Positions 43,549-52,625 of a stretch of DNA of 64,000 nucleotides are shown here, piece by piece (position 1 is the first letter of the stretch; each line of letters begins with the position of its first letter). Made by a program: the position numbers and the translations under genes. The stretch is taken from positions 1-64,000 of the forward strand of contig JAMBOW010000002.1 of assembly GCA_023715865.1 (NCBI GenBank). Direction: 5' to 3'. This DNA comes from Neobacillus mesonae (GTDB taxonomy: Bacteria; Bacillota; Bacilli; Paenibacillales; Paenibacillaceae). The notes under the pieces were generated by a model. It was not told the DNA's origin, searched no databases, and worked only from the letters and a program-made list of their open reading frames with translations.

Positions 43549-44792
43549 GAGATCTCCTCCCTGCTCGTAAGAGAGTAGACGTCAAGTGCTGCCTGAACAG
43601 CTTCGCCTGCAGGCAAAGCATGACCCTCACGGATGAGAACAGCCTCTAATGCTCCCAACGTGTGAAGTACATTCTTCTGATTACAGCTGAAGCCCATTGT
43701 GCCGATTCTCCAAATCCTTCCTTTCAAAGGACCGAATGAGCTGGCAATTTCAATTCCGAATTGATGAAGCAGCTTGCTGCGAACAACCTCACCATCAATA
43801 CCTGCTGGAATGGCAATACATGTTACGCATGGAAGCTTGCTGTCCTCATTCCCGAACAGCTCAAGCCCCATACCCTTAATACCTTGAACGAGTGCTTTGC
43901 CATTAAGCTCATGTCTGGCAAATCGTGCTTCCAGACCCTCTTCGAGCAATATCCTCAGTCCTTCGTGTAAGCCGTACAGCATAGATGTGGCCTCCGTATG
44001 GTGGTTCAGTCTTGCTGCACTCCAATAATCCTGAATCTGGCTGAGATCCAAATAATTACTGCGAATCATGTTTACGTCATACGCCAGATCTATTCGTTCC
44101 GGGTCTCTAAGACCCCTCTCAACGCGTTTACGGGACAGAAGCTTTTCTTCAATCCGATGGTTGTACGTAATCGGGGCCATGCCGGATGGGACGGAGATAC
44201 ATTTTTGCGTTCCGCCCATGACAGCATCGAGCATCCAGGCATCCGTTTCGACAGGGACTCCGCCAATCGTTGCCACCGCATCAACGACAAGCAGGATATC
44301 CAGCTCCCGGCATGCTTTGCCGATCGCAGAGAGAGGCTGCATCTGACCGGTTGACGTTTCTCCATGCACCATTGCAACGATATCAGGCTTATGCTTATGA
44401 ATGGCGTCGATCACAAGATCTGGATCAAATACACCACCCCACTCCGTCTCAATAAATACAACATCAGCTCCGCAGCGTTCCGATATTTCTACAAGTAAAT
44501 GCCCAAACCTGCCGTAAATCGGTACAAGCACCTTATCTCCCGGCTGAATGATGCTCACGAGCACTGCTTCAAGCCCGGATCTAGATGTCCCATCGACCGG
44601 ATAGCTCCACTGATTGTTGGTCTGAAACACATCTCTGACCATTTCCATGGTTTCATTCATTAATGTCGTAAATTCAGGATCAAATTGACCCAATATAGGA
44701 AATGACATGGCCCGGAGAACACGTGGATCCACTTCCACAGGACCGGGCGTCATAATTGTTCTTAGTGATGGATTTAATTCCTTATATTTCTT
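43542..44792 (-). CDS. pucG: (S)-ureidoglycine-glyoxylate aminotransferase
   Basis: A 416-residue PLP enzyme of the serine-pyruvate/alanine-glyoxylate class: 'MTPGPVEVDPRVLRAM', 'DGTSRSGLEAVL', 'VHGETSTGQMQPL', 'LLVVDAVATIGGVPVE' and the PLP Lys in 'AVMGGTQKCISVPSGM'. PucG of B. subtilis transfers the amino group of ureidoglycine to glyoxylate, giving glycine and oxalurate. The ATG at 44792 has GGGGGAA upstream and lies inside the end of the amidohydrolase gene (11-bp overlap), better than the longer frame from 44834. Confidence 0.94.
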   Translation of the reverse strand, partial: KKYKELNPSLRTIMTPGPVEVDPRVLRAMSFPILGQFDPEFTTLMNETMEMVRDVFQTNNQWSYPVDGTSRSGLEAVLVSIIQPGDKVLVPIYGRFGHLLVEISERCGADVVFIETEWGGVFDPDLVIDAIHKHKPDIVAMVHGETSTGQMQPLSAIGKACRELDILLVVDAVATIGGVPVETDAWMLDAVMGGTQKCISVPSGMAPITYNHRIEEKLLSRKRVERGLRDPERIDLAYDVNMIRSNYLDLSQIQDYWSAARLNHHTEATSMLYGLHEGLRILLEEGLEARFARHELNGKALVQGIKGMGLELFGNEDSKLPCVTCIAIPAGIDGEVVRSKLLHQFGIEIASSFGPLKGRIWRIGTMGFSCNQKNVLHTLGALEAVLIREGHALPAGEAVQAALDVYSLTSREEISC

Positions 44793-46080
44793 CATCTGTC
44801 TTCCCCCTGTATCCATATTGGTACAGCAGCTCAATCAACACTTTCAGCCCTCGTTCTATCTCTTCCCTTGAAGTAAATTCAAGCGGATTATGGCTGAGTC
44901 CGTTCTTACTCGGCACAAAAATCATTGCCACTTTGCAAATCTCAGCAAAAATCTGAGCATCATGCCCGGCACCGCTCGGCATTTTTCGAGAACTTAACCC
45001 GAGGGAATTACAGATCTGTTCCGTGCTCTCAATCCAGCCCGGGTCCATCGGCACAGGATCTACAGACAAATGCTCTTCCCAGCTTGCCATCAAATCATGT
45101 AAGGCAGCCAGTTCGCTAATTCGTCTAAGCACCAGCTCGGTAAATTCAGCAAGCATATCGTGATCCGTGTGTCTGATATCAAGTGTAAATACAACTTCTC
45201 CAGGAACGACATTCACTGCACCTGGAAATACCTCAAGGCTGCCAACGGTTGCAACAAGCGGATCTCCGTACGACAAGGCAAGCCTTCTCACTTCAGTAAT
45301 CATATCTGCCGTACCTGTAAGAGCATCTTTGCGATAGGACATCGGGGTCGTTCCCGCATGATTTGCTTCGCCTCTTATCGTCACATCAATCCTCTTTTGG
45401 CCGACTATGCCTGTTACGATTCCTATCGATGTATTCGTCTTCTCGAGAACGGTACCCTGTTCAATGTGAAGCTCTAAGTAACCTGCTGGTTTGCTGATTC
45501 CTGAAGCAAAACCTGCCTCAGGACCAAATCCAACCTTTTCCGCAGCCTGCCGGAGTGTGATTCCGTCTGTATCCTTCAGCAGGCCGGCTTCTTCCCAGCT
45601 GCTCAAACCTGTCACATTTCTCGAACCCCAAAAAGCGAAAGGAAATCGGCTTCCCTCCTCCTCACAAAGCGATATCGCTACGAGAGAACGCTGCGGCGGT
45701 CCGCAATTTTCCTTCAGATAGAGAAGAGCGACAATACTTGCCGCTACGCCAAGCGCACCATCAAATTTGCCCCCGGAAATCACAGTGTCAATATGAGAGC
45801 CGGTATAAAGAGGGACACTGGTTTCCTTTCCAACCAATTGTCCGTATAGGTTACCTGCGTTATCGAACGAAACAGCAAGGCCTCTATCGTTCATGAAGGT
45901 TTCCAAATACCGCTGTGCCTTAAGCCAGGCAGAGGTATACAACAGCCTCGTGCTTCCTCCTGCCTCGCTTGCGGACAATTCATAAAGCTCATCCAGAAGC
46001 TTATGCAGCAAATCAGTATATGCCTTAATTGCCGCATCATGAAGCAATGGCGTCTCGGTGATATCGGCAGAATCAGGCAT
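44782..46080 (-). CDS. pucF: Allantoate amidohydrolase (M20 family)
   Basis: A 432-residue zinc amidohydrolase. Metal ligands are in 'LYTGSHIDTVISGGKFDGALGV', 'SLCEEEGSRFPFAFWGSRNVTG', 'YLELHIEQG' and the last His in 'NGLSHNPLEFTS'; substrate-binding 'GEANHAGTTPM' and 'GAGHDAQ' are present. It removes the urea-end amide of allantoate to give ureidoglycine. Its ATG overlaps the allantoinase stop by 8 bp. N-carbamoyl amino acid hydrolases are close relatives; the context decides. Confidence 0.93.
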   Translation of the reverse strand: MPDSADITETPLLHDAAIKAYTDLLHKLLDELYELSASEAGGSTRLLYTSAWLKAQRYLETFMNDRGLAVSFDNAGNLYGQLVGKETSVPLYTGSHIDTVISGGKFDGALGVAASIVALLYLKENCGPPQRSLVAISLCEEEGSRFPFAFWGSRNVTGLSSWEEAGLLKDTDGITLRQAAEKVGFGPEAGFASGISKPAGYLELHIEQGTVLEKTNTSIGIVTGIVGQKRIDVTIRGEANHAGTTPMSYRKDALTGTADMITEVRRLALSYGDPLVATVGSLEVFPGAVNVVPGEVVFTLDIRHTDHDMLAEFTELVLRRISELAALHDLMASWEEHLSVDPVPMDPGWIESTEQICNSLGLSSRKMPSGAGHDAQIFAEICKVAMIFVPSKNGLSHNPLEFTSREEIERGLKVLIELLYQYGYRGKTDEEI

Positions 46081-47485
46081 ATAAATCTCCTCCTCTGTTT
46101 ACATAAGCACTCTTCATCCCTGCCCGGATGAAATGTCCCGACTTCTGTTCTATAAGTCCAGTTTCATCGTTATAAATCATGACTCCTCGGCAGAAAGTGC
46201 CCTTCACCCGACAGGAAAAGCTGCGGTTCATATATGGAGATAATGCATGCCGGTAATGAATTTCCTGTTCAGTGAGAACATAAGGCTGGTTCAAATCTAC
46301 AATTGCGAAATCTGCATCTTTGCCTAGGGCTATTTCCCCTTTAACATGATCCAGACCAAATCTTTTTGCAGGATTCGCAGCAAGCAGGCTTGCAAGAACC
46401 GGAAGCGGAATGCCCCTCTTCACATGTCCCTCTTCCAGCATTAACAATAGAGTACTTTGGGCACCGGCAATGCCTCCCCAGATTTCAAAAAAATTATCAG
46501 TTTCTTTCATTTCAGGAGGACATGGTGAATGGTCGGAAGCAATAATATCGATATCCCCCTGCTTGATTGACTCCCAGAGAAGTTCCTGTTCGGACTTTGA
46601 ACGCAAAGGCGGGGCGCATTTGGCTACAGCTCCCATAGTCAGCACGTCCTCATCTGTAAGTACTAAATAATGAGGACAGGTCTCTACGGTAACATCTAGC
46701 CCGCTTCGCTTGGCATCCTTAATGAGCTCAACGGCACGGCGGGTGCTGATATGTACAAAATGGAGCGGGCACCCTGTTTCTTGCGCATATACAAGCGCTC
46801 TTGCGACGGCTTCAATTTCTGCTTCGGGAGGACGTGAATCTAAGTAATCTCTTGCAGATACCAATCCCTTGGATTGTTTCATGTAAGCCAAAGCATTAGT
46901 CATTTCATCGCTTTCTGCATGAAGAGCAAGCACTCCGCCTATCTCCGCAATACGCGCCATACCGTGAATCAGAGTCTGATCATCGGCGCGAGTAAATATA
47001 TCCTCCCCTTCGCCTCCCGGCTCCGACATAAAGGCTTTAAATCCTGCAGCACCCGCTTCAGCAAGTTCTTCGAGCTCAGCTGTATTATTCTGAACTAGGC
47101 CGCCCCAAAAGGCGTAATCCACATAGCTGTTGCCTGCGGCTTGCTGATACTTCATTTTCCAGCCCCGCATTGTCGTTGTAGGAGGCACCCCATTCAGCGG
47201 CATATCAATATAAGTCGTAATGCCTCCAGCAGCAAGTGAAGCAGAGCCCGACTCAAATCCTTCCCAAGAGGCAAGGCCCGGTTCATTAAAATGAACATGG
47301 GCATCTACCGTACCCGGCATAACTACAAGATTTGTCGCATCGTATACTGAAGTCATCTCATCAGGAACCAATCTGGGCTCGAGTGCGGTAATAACTCCCC
47401 TTTGGATACCAATGTCCAACTTCTCTATTCCGTGCGGCAGAACAATTAGACCACCTTGGATGATGACTTCATATCTCGGTTTCAT
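46073..47485 (-). CDS. pucH: Allantoinase
   Basis: A 470-residue cyclic amidohydrolase opening allantoin to allantoate. It has 'VMPGTVDAHVHFNEPGLASWEGFESGSASLAAGGITTYIDMPLN', 'AGAAGFKAFMS' (the family's Lys), 'LALHAESDE', 'CPLHFVHISTRRAVELI' and 'DIIASDHSPC'. Length and pattern are those of AllB/PucH. The ATG has GGAGGG upstream. It precedes pucF, giving two consecutive pathway steps. Confidence 0.95.
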   Translation of the reverse strand: MKPRYEVIIQGGLIVLPHGIEKLDIGIQRGVITALEPRLVPDEMTSVYDATNLVVMPGTVDAHVHFNEPGLASWEGFESGSASLAAGGITTYIDMPLNGVPPTTTMRGWKMKYQQAAGNSYVDYAFWGGLVQNNTAELEELAEAGAAGFKAFMSEPGGEGEDIFTRADDQTLIHGMARIAEIGGVLALHAESDEMTNALAYMKQSKGLVSARDYLDSRPPEAEIEAVARALVYAQETGCPLHFVHISTRRAVELIKDAKRSGLDVTVETCPHYLVLTDEDVLTMGAVAKCAPPLRSKSEQELLWESIKQGDIDIIASDHSPCPPEMKETDNFFEIWGGIAGAQSTLLLMLEEGHVKRGIPLPVLASLLAANPAKRFGLDHVKGEIALGKDADFAIVDLNQPYVLTEQEIHYRHALSPYMNRSFSCRVKGTFCRGVMIYNDETGLIEQKSGHFIRAGMKSAYVNRGGDLYA

Positions 47486-47546
47486 GAGAAGCCCTCCTGT
47501 AAAAGACGCTTGAACTTAAATGCTGGTATCTGTAATTTAATGTAGA

Positions 47547-47903
47547 TCAGCTTCCTCTGTAAGTGCTGTAACCGCCAGGAGCCACTAGCAGCGGAATATG
47601 ATAATGCTCATTTCCGTCAGAAACTTGAAATCGTATTGGAATGATACCCCAAATCGAATGAATTCCCGTTTCCTTTAAAAATGAATCGAAATAATCCTTT
47701 ACATAAAAACGAAGCTCGTAAGTGCCAGCTGTCAGTTCTCCTTCCAAAAAAGGCTGGCTGACTCTCCCGTCATCATTCGTTACTGCAGTGGCAATATGAC
47801 TTGCTTCACTGTTATCCTTTATCAAGAAAAGTTCGACCTTCATATTGCGTCCTGGTACTCCGCGGCTAGTGTCCAGTATATGCGTCGTAAGTTTGCCGCC
47901 CAT
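47547..47903 (-). CDS. pucM: 5-hydroxyisourate hydrolase (transthyretin-like)
   Basis: A 118-residue transthyretin-fold enzyme: 'LTTHILDTSRGVPGRNMKVELFLI' with the catalytic His, 'TNDDGRV' and the C-terminal signature YRGS, with 'HYHIPLLVAPGGYSTYRGS' at the end. It opens 5-hydroxyisourate, the product of uricase. Start ATG at 47903 follows the uricase stop by 1 bp (TAGaATG); a 12-codon longer frame overlapping uricase is less likely. Confidence 0.95.
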   Translation of the reverse strand: MGGKLTTHILDTSRGVPGRNMKVELFLIKDNSEASHIATAVTNDDGRVSQPFLEGELTAGTYELRFYVKDYFDSFLKETGIHSIWGIIPIRFQVSDGNEHYHIPLLVAPGGYSTYRGS

Positions 47904-47904
47904 T

Positions 47905-48891
47905 CTACACAGTGCCCGCTTCCTGCGGCTTGTTCTCAAAGGCAGCCAAATCTTCCTGTGTCATGGAAAAGCCTTGAAAACCATACGGCGGACGCGGTTC
48001 AGTAAATACGGATCCCGGACCCTCGTCAACCGTTTCGACGATCGTTTCCCACGTGCGGTTATTGGATTCAAATGACACTTCTTCAAGCTGGCTGAAGTTT
48101 TTCAATATGCGAAGTCCGATGAGATAAATGAGGTATTGAATGGATGGAGAGTTGTTCTCATGGAATACTGTTGCCGCAATATCATGAATCTGTTCGGCAT
48201 CCACATATTGATCACGTGTGTCGTCAAGCCCATCGGCTGGATTTTGATAACGCCAATGTATATCTAAAAAGATAAAAAGAGGCCGGTCCGAGGTCTCGGG
48301 AAGTGTCGTATATTCATCCCGCACAAAGTTAGCAAAACCGCTGCCCTTTACTTTAATGAGCCTTAAATTCTTTACGCCGCTTTGTGCATATGTAAGACGG
48401 ATATCTTCACTTTCACGTTCGACCTCAACGACTGCGCTTGCGCTCTCGTTATGGGAATACTTGAAGACGAGGTCGCTCTCCACATAGCCTTCAGAAGATC
48501 CAATTTGTATATTTTCAAACGGAACCTGCGTCGCAGACATACGAACCCCTGTCATTTGTGGATAGGTTTCAAGGAAACGGCGGCTGGCAAATTCCAAGAA
48601 TCCTTCTGCCGTAGCTCCTGTATAATGAGCGGCATGTCTTAAGATAAAGTTCTTCATAGAGTCAGTGGCAACGACCTTTGTGTTGTCCCCTTCCGTAAAT
48701 GAAGTAAAGAATTCCTCACCTTTTACCGCCACTTTAATGTTCATTCCAAAGAGGACATTGTCTCTTTTGCGAAATGGTGATTCCGGAATCGGCTTAATGC
48801 CTGTCAACGGTTTGGCATAGGAACGAAATACCCATACATCTCCTTTACCGTAGTACATTGTTCTTGAGTCGGTTTGCTGATGATTCATCAT
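47905..48891 (-). CDS. pucL: Urate oxidase (uricase)
   Basis: A 328-residue cofactor-free uricase with two T-fold units: 'MYYGKGDVWVFRSYA', 'EFFTSFTEGDNTKVVATDSMKNFI' (active-site Thr and Lys region), 'LRLIKVKGSGFANFVRDEYTTLPET', and 'NNRTWETIVET', which contacts urate. In B. subtilis PucL the OHCU decarboxylase is fused to the uricase N-terminus; here they are two genes joined by an ATGA overlap. Confidence 0.95.
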   Translation of the reverse strand: MMNHQQTDSRTMYYGKGDVWVFRSYAKPLTGIKPIPESPFRKRDNVLFGMNIKVAVKGEEFFTSFTEGDNTKVVATDSMKNFILRHAAHYTGATAEGFLEFASRRFLETYPQMTGVRMSATQVPFENIQIGSSEGYVESDLVFKYSHNESASAVVEVERESEDIRLTYAQSGVKNLRLIKVKGSGFANFVRDEYTTLPETSDRPLFIFLDIHWRYQNPADGLDDTRDQYVDAEQIHDIAATVFHENNSPSIQYLIYLIGLRILKNFSQLEEVSFESNNRTWETIVETVDEGPGSVFTEPRPPYGFQGFSMTQEDLAAFENKPQEAGTV

Positions 48892-49412
48892 GATCCTCTC
48901 TCCTCTTCCATATGTTCTAGCGACCAGGCTTCAAGCCGATACCAGCTAATAAGATACACTTGGCGGAGTGCAGTGCTGAATTCCGACTCATAGCTGTTGT
49001 GCACTCGCATTTTAATGGCTTCAATAATCTCGTTAGCGGTTTTTCCTTTAACGGCAATAATGAAAGGGAAATCGAAGGTCTCCGTATATTTGCGATTCAA
49101 CTCAGACAGCACGCTGTGCTGATTCTCAGATAAAGCTTGAAGTCCGGCACCTGCCTGCTCATTCACCGAATGGTCACTCATTGCGATCTTTGCACCTAAA
49201 TCCGGGTGATACTTAAGCAGAATGAGCTGCTGTTCCTTGCCGGCTGCTTCAACAGAGCTTTTCATAATCTCATGCATCTGCTTGATGGATTCAAAGGGCT
49301 TCTTGTCATAAGCCAGTTCGGCGACCCAGGACGAATGTTCGAAGAGGGCTCCAAAGGCTTCAACAAACTGTGTTTTAGTAAAAGAATTTATGTCGTTCAA
49401 GGATAATTTCAG
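48888..49412 (-). CDS. uraD: OHCU decarboxylase
   Basis: A 174-residue all-helical enzyme making (S)-allantoin from OHCU. Motifs: 'FVEAFGALFEHSSWVAELAY', 'LLKYHPDLGAKIAMSDHSVNEQAGAGL' and 'YTETFDFPFIIAVKGKTANEI'. The best start is an unusual CTG at 49412: GGAGGTGA lies exactly 6 nt upstream, whereas the TTG at 49400 is 18 nt away. The four extra residues fit the family N-terminus. First gene of the ureide operon; promoter and a palindrome lie just upstream. Confidence 0.9.
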   Translation of the reverse strand: MKLSLNDINSFTKTQFVEAFGALFEHSSWVAELAYDKKPFESIKQMHEIMKSSVEAAGKEQQLILLKYHPDLGAKIAMSDHSVNEQAGAGLQALSENQHSVLSELNRKYTETFDFPFIIAVKGKTANEIIEAIKMRVHNSYESEFSTALRQVYLISWYRLEAWSLEHMEEERGS

Positions 49413-49428
49413 ATTTGGTCACCTCCGA

Positions 49429-49453
49429 ATGCAATGGTATATGAGCATTGTAT
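49429..49453. promoter_or_regulatory. Inverted repeat overlapping the uraD promoter
   Basis: ATnCAATG-N9-CATTGnAT spans the -10 (TACAAT, minus strand 49452-49447) and the expected start of transcription. Position suits an operator for a repressor such as PucR, but it does not match the PucR box known in B. subtilis. Confidence 0.45.
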
Positions 49454-49476
49454 TGCGCAGGACGAGCGAATGACAA
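49447..49476 (-). promoter_or_regulatory. Sigma-A promoter of the ureide operon
   Basis: Minus strand TTGTCA, 18-bp spacer, TACAAT, about 35 bp upstream of the uraD start. Upstream lies ATGTGACAA, a motif also found before pucR (ATATGACAA). Confidence 0.65.
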
Positions 49477-49560
49477 TATTAATTACGTGTTTTTGTCACA
49501 TAAAATAACATAAGCCTTTTCATTTGTGTTTCATGCACGTATCGAAGTTCACATTTAGAA

Positions 49561-51168
49561 TCACTTACTTGCTTTTTGATCCTGAAGAAATTTACGGAAG
49601 GTGAAGACAAGCTTCAATTTGAGAAGATCATTTGACTTTTTAAAATCCATTTGGAGCAGACTGCTGATTTTTTCCATCCTATAGGTCACGGTGTTGCGAT
49701 GTACAAATAACTGCTTTGCGGCTTCATTAACCAGGCCGTCATTTTCAATAAAAGCTTCCAGCGTATTCATTAGCACTTGAGTTGGGTCTCCATCTCGTAC
49801 CAGCAGCGGCTCAAGCACTTTGCTGCAGTAATTCTCCATGATCGACTCCGGAACATGCTGGAATACGTAGGCAAACTCCAGCGTATCAAACTGCAGAGCT
49901 GCATCCTTCATGCCAAATCTGTTCGCAAGCACTCGTGTATCCAGACATTCCTGATAGGCTTCGCGAAGCGATTTTGCCTCGTGCTTCATTTTACTGATCC
50001 AGAACCTAGGTCCGGAGTTTCCGGCACGTTGACCTGCTATTAAATCTTCAAACCGACTAGTCAAAAATCGCGACAGCTCTTCTCCGTAGTCCTTGTCTGC
50101 CGGACATGTATAAATTGACAGAATACCATCATCGATTTGAACATGCTGAGTTGCCGTTAGCTGCATCATAGGATTATATTGAAGTTCCCGATGAATTTGC
50201 TTCAGAAGCTTTCCTTCCGCAAATCCCTCCGACTCAATCGTTGTGAGCACGCATTGAAAGGCTCCTGTACCTTGAAACAGTTGAAGCCCTAATCCTTCCG
50301 ACCTGCGAAGCAGCTCATCACTGCCCAGCTTTCGGTCCAGGTACTGCTTCATAAGTACCCTGAATTCATCCTGGAACGTCGGATTAATATGCTCGCGGTA
50401 AGTCATATCCATATAGAAAGCGAGCACTTCGGAGGCCTGTTGGAACAGCTCCTCTTCCGCTCTTAAACCATATGTTCCGTCCGTGTATATTAGCAAAAAT
50501 CCGTACTCCTCATCCTTCTGCATAACGGGAATTCGATAGCAGCTGCCTCGATCCCACTTTACCCGCTGCATCATCCTTTTGAAGGGCCAGCCCTGCTGCA
50601 CATTCATGTCCTGTACTTCCTCGCTTACATACAAGAGATGTCCCCTCGGACCGATAACCGCGATCGGGTAATCCAGCACAACCGACAATGTGGAGAAGAC
50701 CTCATTCTTCTGATCCTGCCCCAGGGCAAACTGCATAAGTCTTTTTTGTTTATTAACAACCGCCTCCAGCGTTCGTGTATTCCGCTCATATTCTGCTCTA
50801 AATAAGGCGTTCATTTGGTCTGAGAACGTAAATTGAAAAGGAAGTTCAAGCAGCGGTAACTGAAGCGAGTCCGCTTCCTCAATTATTTGCGTAGGGATGC
50901 TTTGCCAGAATCGGCCCAGCTTAACTCCAAGTCCGGCACAGCCCCGTTCATTTAAACGGCGCAGCAGCTGCACAGCATCATCTTCACTGTCTTTCATAAC
51001 GAAGGCAGTGGTAAACAGCATTTCGCCTGTCTTAATCCAGTCAGCTATATCCGGAGCATCCATTACATTCACTGATTTGAGTGTTCGAATCAACCCTTCG
51101 GCCCCTGCGACAAGCTTCGCTTCCGAAAGCGGATATATGGATAAGGCTTCTTTTACCGTTAACTGCAT
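49561..51168 (-). CDS. pucR: PucR-type purine catabolism regulator
   Basis: A 535-residue regulator. The N-terminal PucR domain begins 'LTVKEALSIYPLSEAKLVAGAEGL' and holds 'DIADWIKTGEMLFTTAF'; the middle is a GGDEF-like region; the C-terminal helix-turn-helix is 'VNEAAKQLFVHRNTVTYRMEKISSLL'. In B. subtilis PucR activates puc genes, with allantoin, allantoate or ureidoglycolate as effectors. It heads the cluster on the same strand, 148 bp before uraD. ATG at 51168 (AGAGGTG upstream) is chosen because the -10 at 51199-51194 puts transcription start near 51187. Confidence 0.94.
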   Translation of the reverse strand: MQLTVKEALSIYPLSEAKLVAGAEGLIRTLKSVNVMDAPDIADWIKTGEMLFTTAFVMKDSEDDAVQLLRRLNERGCAGLGVKLGRFWQSIPTQIIEEADSLQLPLLELPFQFTFSDQMNALFRAEYERNTRTLEAVVNKQKRLMQFALGQDQKNEVFSTLSVVLDYPIAVIGPRGHLLYVSEEVQDMNVQQGWPFKRMMQRVKWDRGSCYRIPVMQKDEEYGFLLIYTDGTYGLRAEEELFQQASEVLAFYMDMTYREHINPTFQDEFRVLMKQYLDRKLGSDELLRRSEGLGLQLFQGTGAFQCVLTTIESEGFAEGKLLKQIHRELQYNPMMQLTATQHVQIDDGILSIYTCPADKDYGEELSRFLTSRFEDLIAGQRAGNSGPRFWISKMKHEAKSLREAYQECLDTRVLANRFGMKDAALQFDTLEFAYVFQHVPESIMENYCSKVLEPLLVRDGDPTQVLMNTLEAFIENDGLVNEAAKQLFVHRNTVTYRMEKISSLLQMDFKKSNDLLKLKLVFTFRKFLQDQKASK

Positions 51169-51193
51169 TGAACACACCTCTTTCATGTCTTAC

Positions 51194-51199
51194 ATTATA
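51194..51199 (-). promoter_or_regulatory. -10 element of pucR
   Basis: TATAAT on the minus strand, 26 bp before the ATG. No consensus -35 at 17 bp, which may mean activator dependence. GTTAAC and ATATGACAA lie just upstream. Confidence 0.5.
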
Positions 51200-51381
51200 T
51201 GTTATGTTGTCATATTTATTGTTAACTATTATAACATCAAAATGCGTTTTGGGAATATGTAAGCAAAATTAAATTTCTGCCTCCATCTAAAGAAAGCTCA
51301 CTAGCGCAGTATTGTAATGATGGAAACTCCTATTATTTAAAGAAGTTATAGAAATCAGCAAGCGTGGAAAAGTAACGAGTT

Positions 51382-51430
51382 AAAAAAAAAGGACGACTCC
51401 AATGATTATTCATAATAGAGTCGTCTTTAT
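51382..51430. terminator. Terminator between YdcZ genes and pucR
   Basis: AAAGGACGACTC ... GAGTCGTCTTT with long A- and T-tracts on both sides. It follows the YdcZ-type pair on the minus strand and isolates it from pucR. Confidence 0.88.
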
Positions 51431-51462
51431 TATTTTTATTCATTTGCTTTTACAACGTATGC

Positions 51463-51933
51463 TTATTGCTGCGCTGATTCCTTCTTTTTTTCTCCTATTT
51501 TCTCACCGTACTTAAATACCAGAATCCCTCCGATGATCACCAAGACTCCGATGAGTTTGTTTACGGAAAAGTCCATCTTCTCAAGTCCAAACCAACCAAG
51601 CGAATCGAATAGCAATGCAAAGCTAAGCTGTGATGTGAGGGTAATCGATGTGGAGAAGGTAGGTCCGAGCAGCTTAATGCCTTGCATGAGGCTAAACACA
51701 ACGGCAACACCGATCATACCGCTAAACCAATACCAAAGCTTCATATTTTGCAGTTGAAACGTGTCCGTTCCCTCGAAAATGAGACTGGCTGCAAGAGCAG
51801 CCACGGCACCAAGCCCAAGCACCATGGTTGTCGTCAGCCAAGAACCGGTATGTTCATTCACTTTACTGTTAAAGATGACTTGAAGACTTACAAAAGAACC
51901 TGCCACAAGTGCGAGTATAATTCCTATTGCCAT
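51463..51933 (-). CDS. YdcZ-family (DMT superfamily) membrane protein, second of a pair
   Basis: A 156-residue protein with five hydrophobic helices, a half-size drug/metabolite transporter: 'GIILALVAGSFVSLQVIFNSKVNEHTGSWLTTTMVLGLGAVAA' and 'LTSQLSFALLFDSLGWFG' are typical of YdcZ. Such proteins usually work as pairs. The ATG at 51933 is preferred over a TTG eight codons earlier, which lacks a ribosome binding site. It lies 77 bp after its paralogue and next to pucR; no other transporter adjoins the purine genes. Confidence 0.87.
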   Translation of the reverse strand: MAIGIILALVAGSFVSLQVIFNSKVNEHTGSWLTTTMVLGLGAVAALAASLIFEGTDTFQLQNMKLWYWFSGMIGVAVVFSLMQGIKLLGPTFSTSITLTSQLSFALLFDSLGWFGLEKMDFSVNKLIGVLVIIGGILVFKYGEKIGEKKKESAQQ

Positions 51934-52010
51934 AATAGATATTCGTCCTTCTTTCAATAAATTTTAATAATAATTCTACTGAGGTACGTGCTGAATCTGA
52001 CTCTTCCCGT

Positions 52011-52436
52011 TTATAACTTTAAGATGATGACGCCTGTGATCATCATCGCGATACCGATCAAACCTGGTAATGTAATCTTCCGCCGCATAACTCCGAACCA
52101 GCCATTGGTGTCAATTACATAAGTAAGTCCAAGCTGAGCAATGAGCAAGGCTGATATAGTCAAGGTAATTCCGACATGCTGAATGGCGGATACCTCGCTG
52201 AAAATAATGATGGCTCCCATAGCCCCCCCTGTAATATACAGCGGTTTTACTTTTCTAAGCTCTTTCCAGCTGTAATCACGCACGATAAGAAGAATAATTA
52301 GAGCCAGAATGAAGCCGGTTGTCTGCGTTATGGCGGCAGCCTGCCAAGTCCCTACATCTGTACTGATCTTCGCGTTGGCAATTCCTTGCATCGTAATGCA
52401 GGCGCCGCCCAGAATAGCATATAAAACACCTTTCAC
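52011..52436 (-). CDS. YdcZ-family (DMT superfamily) membrane protein, first of a pair
   Basis: A 141-residue, five-helix paralogue of the next gene: 'GVLYAILGGACITMQGIANAKISTDVGTWQAAAITQTTGFILALI' and 'LTISALLIAQLGLTYVIDTNGWFGV'. The GTG start at 52436 with AAGGAAGGGG upstream gives the usual family N-terminus; the longer ATG frame adds a charged, non-family stretch. Probably forms a heterodimeric exporter with its partner. Substrate unknown. Confidence 0.87.
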   Translation of the reverse strand: MKGVLYAILGGACITMQGIANAKISTDVGTWQAAAITQTTGFILALIILLIVRDYSWKELRKVKPLYITGGAMGAIIIFSEVSAIQHVGITLTISALLIAQLGLTYVIDTNGWFGVMRRKITLPGLIGIAMMITGVIILKL

Positions 52437-52625
52437 TTTTAACTTCCCCTTCCTTGTTCCATAAAGCTTCAATAATTAAATAACACAATGGTTCCACTGA
52501 AAAGGACATATGTCCTCAAATTATAAAATCCGAAATTTCCCTCTACTAAAATTGTAATGACAAGTGTATACTTTTAATCATAATTAGAACATATGTTCGA
52601 TAATATATACTGGAGGACTTGACCT

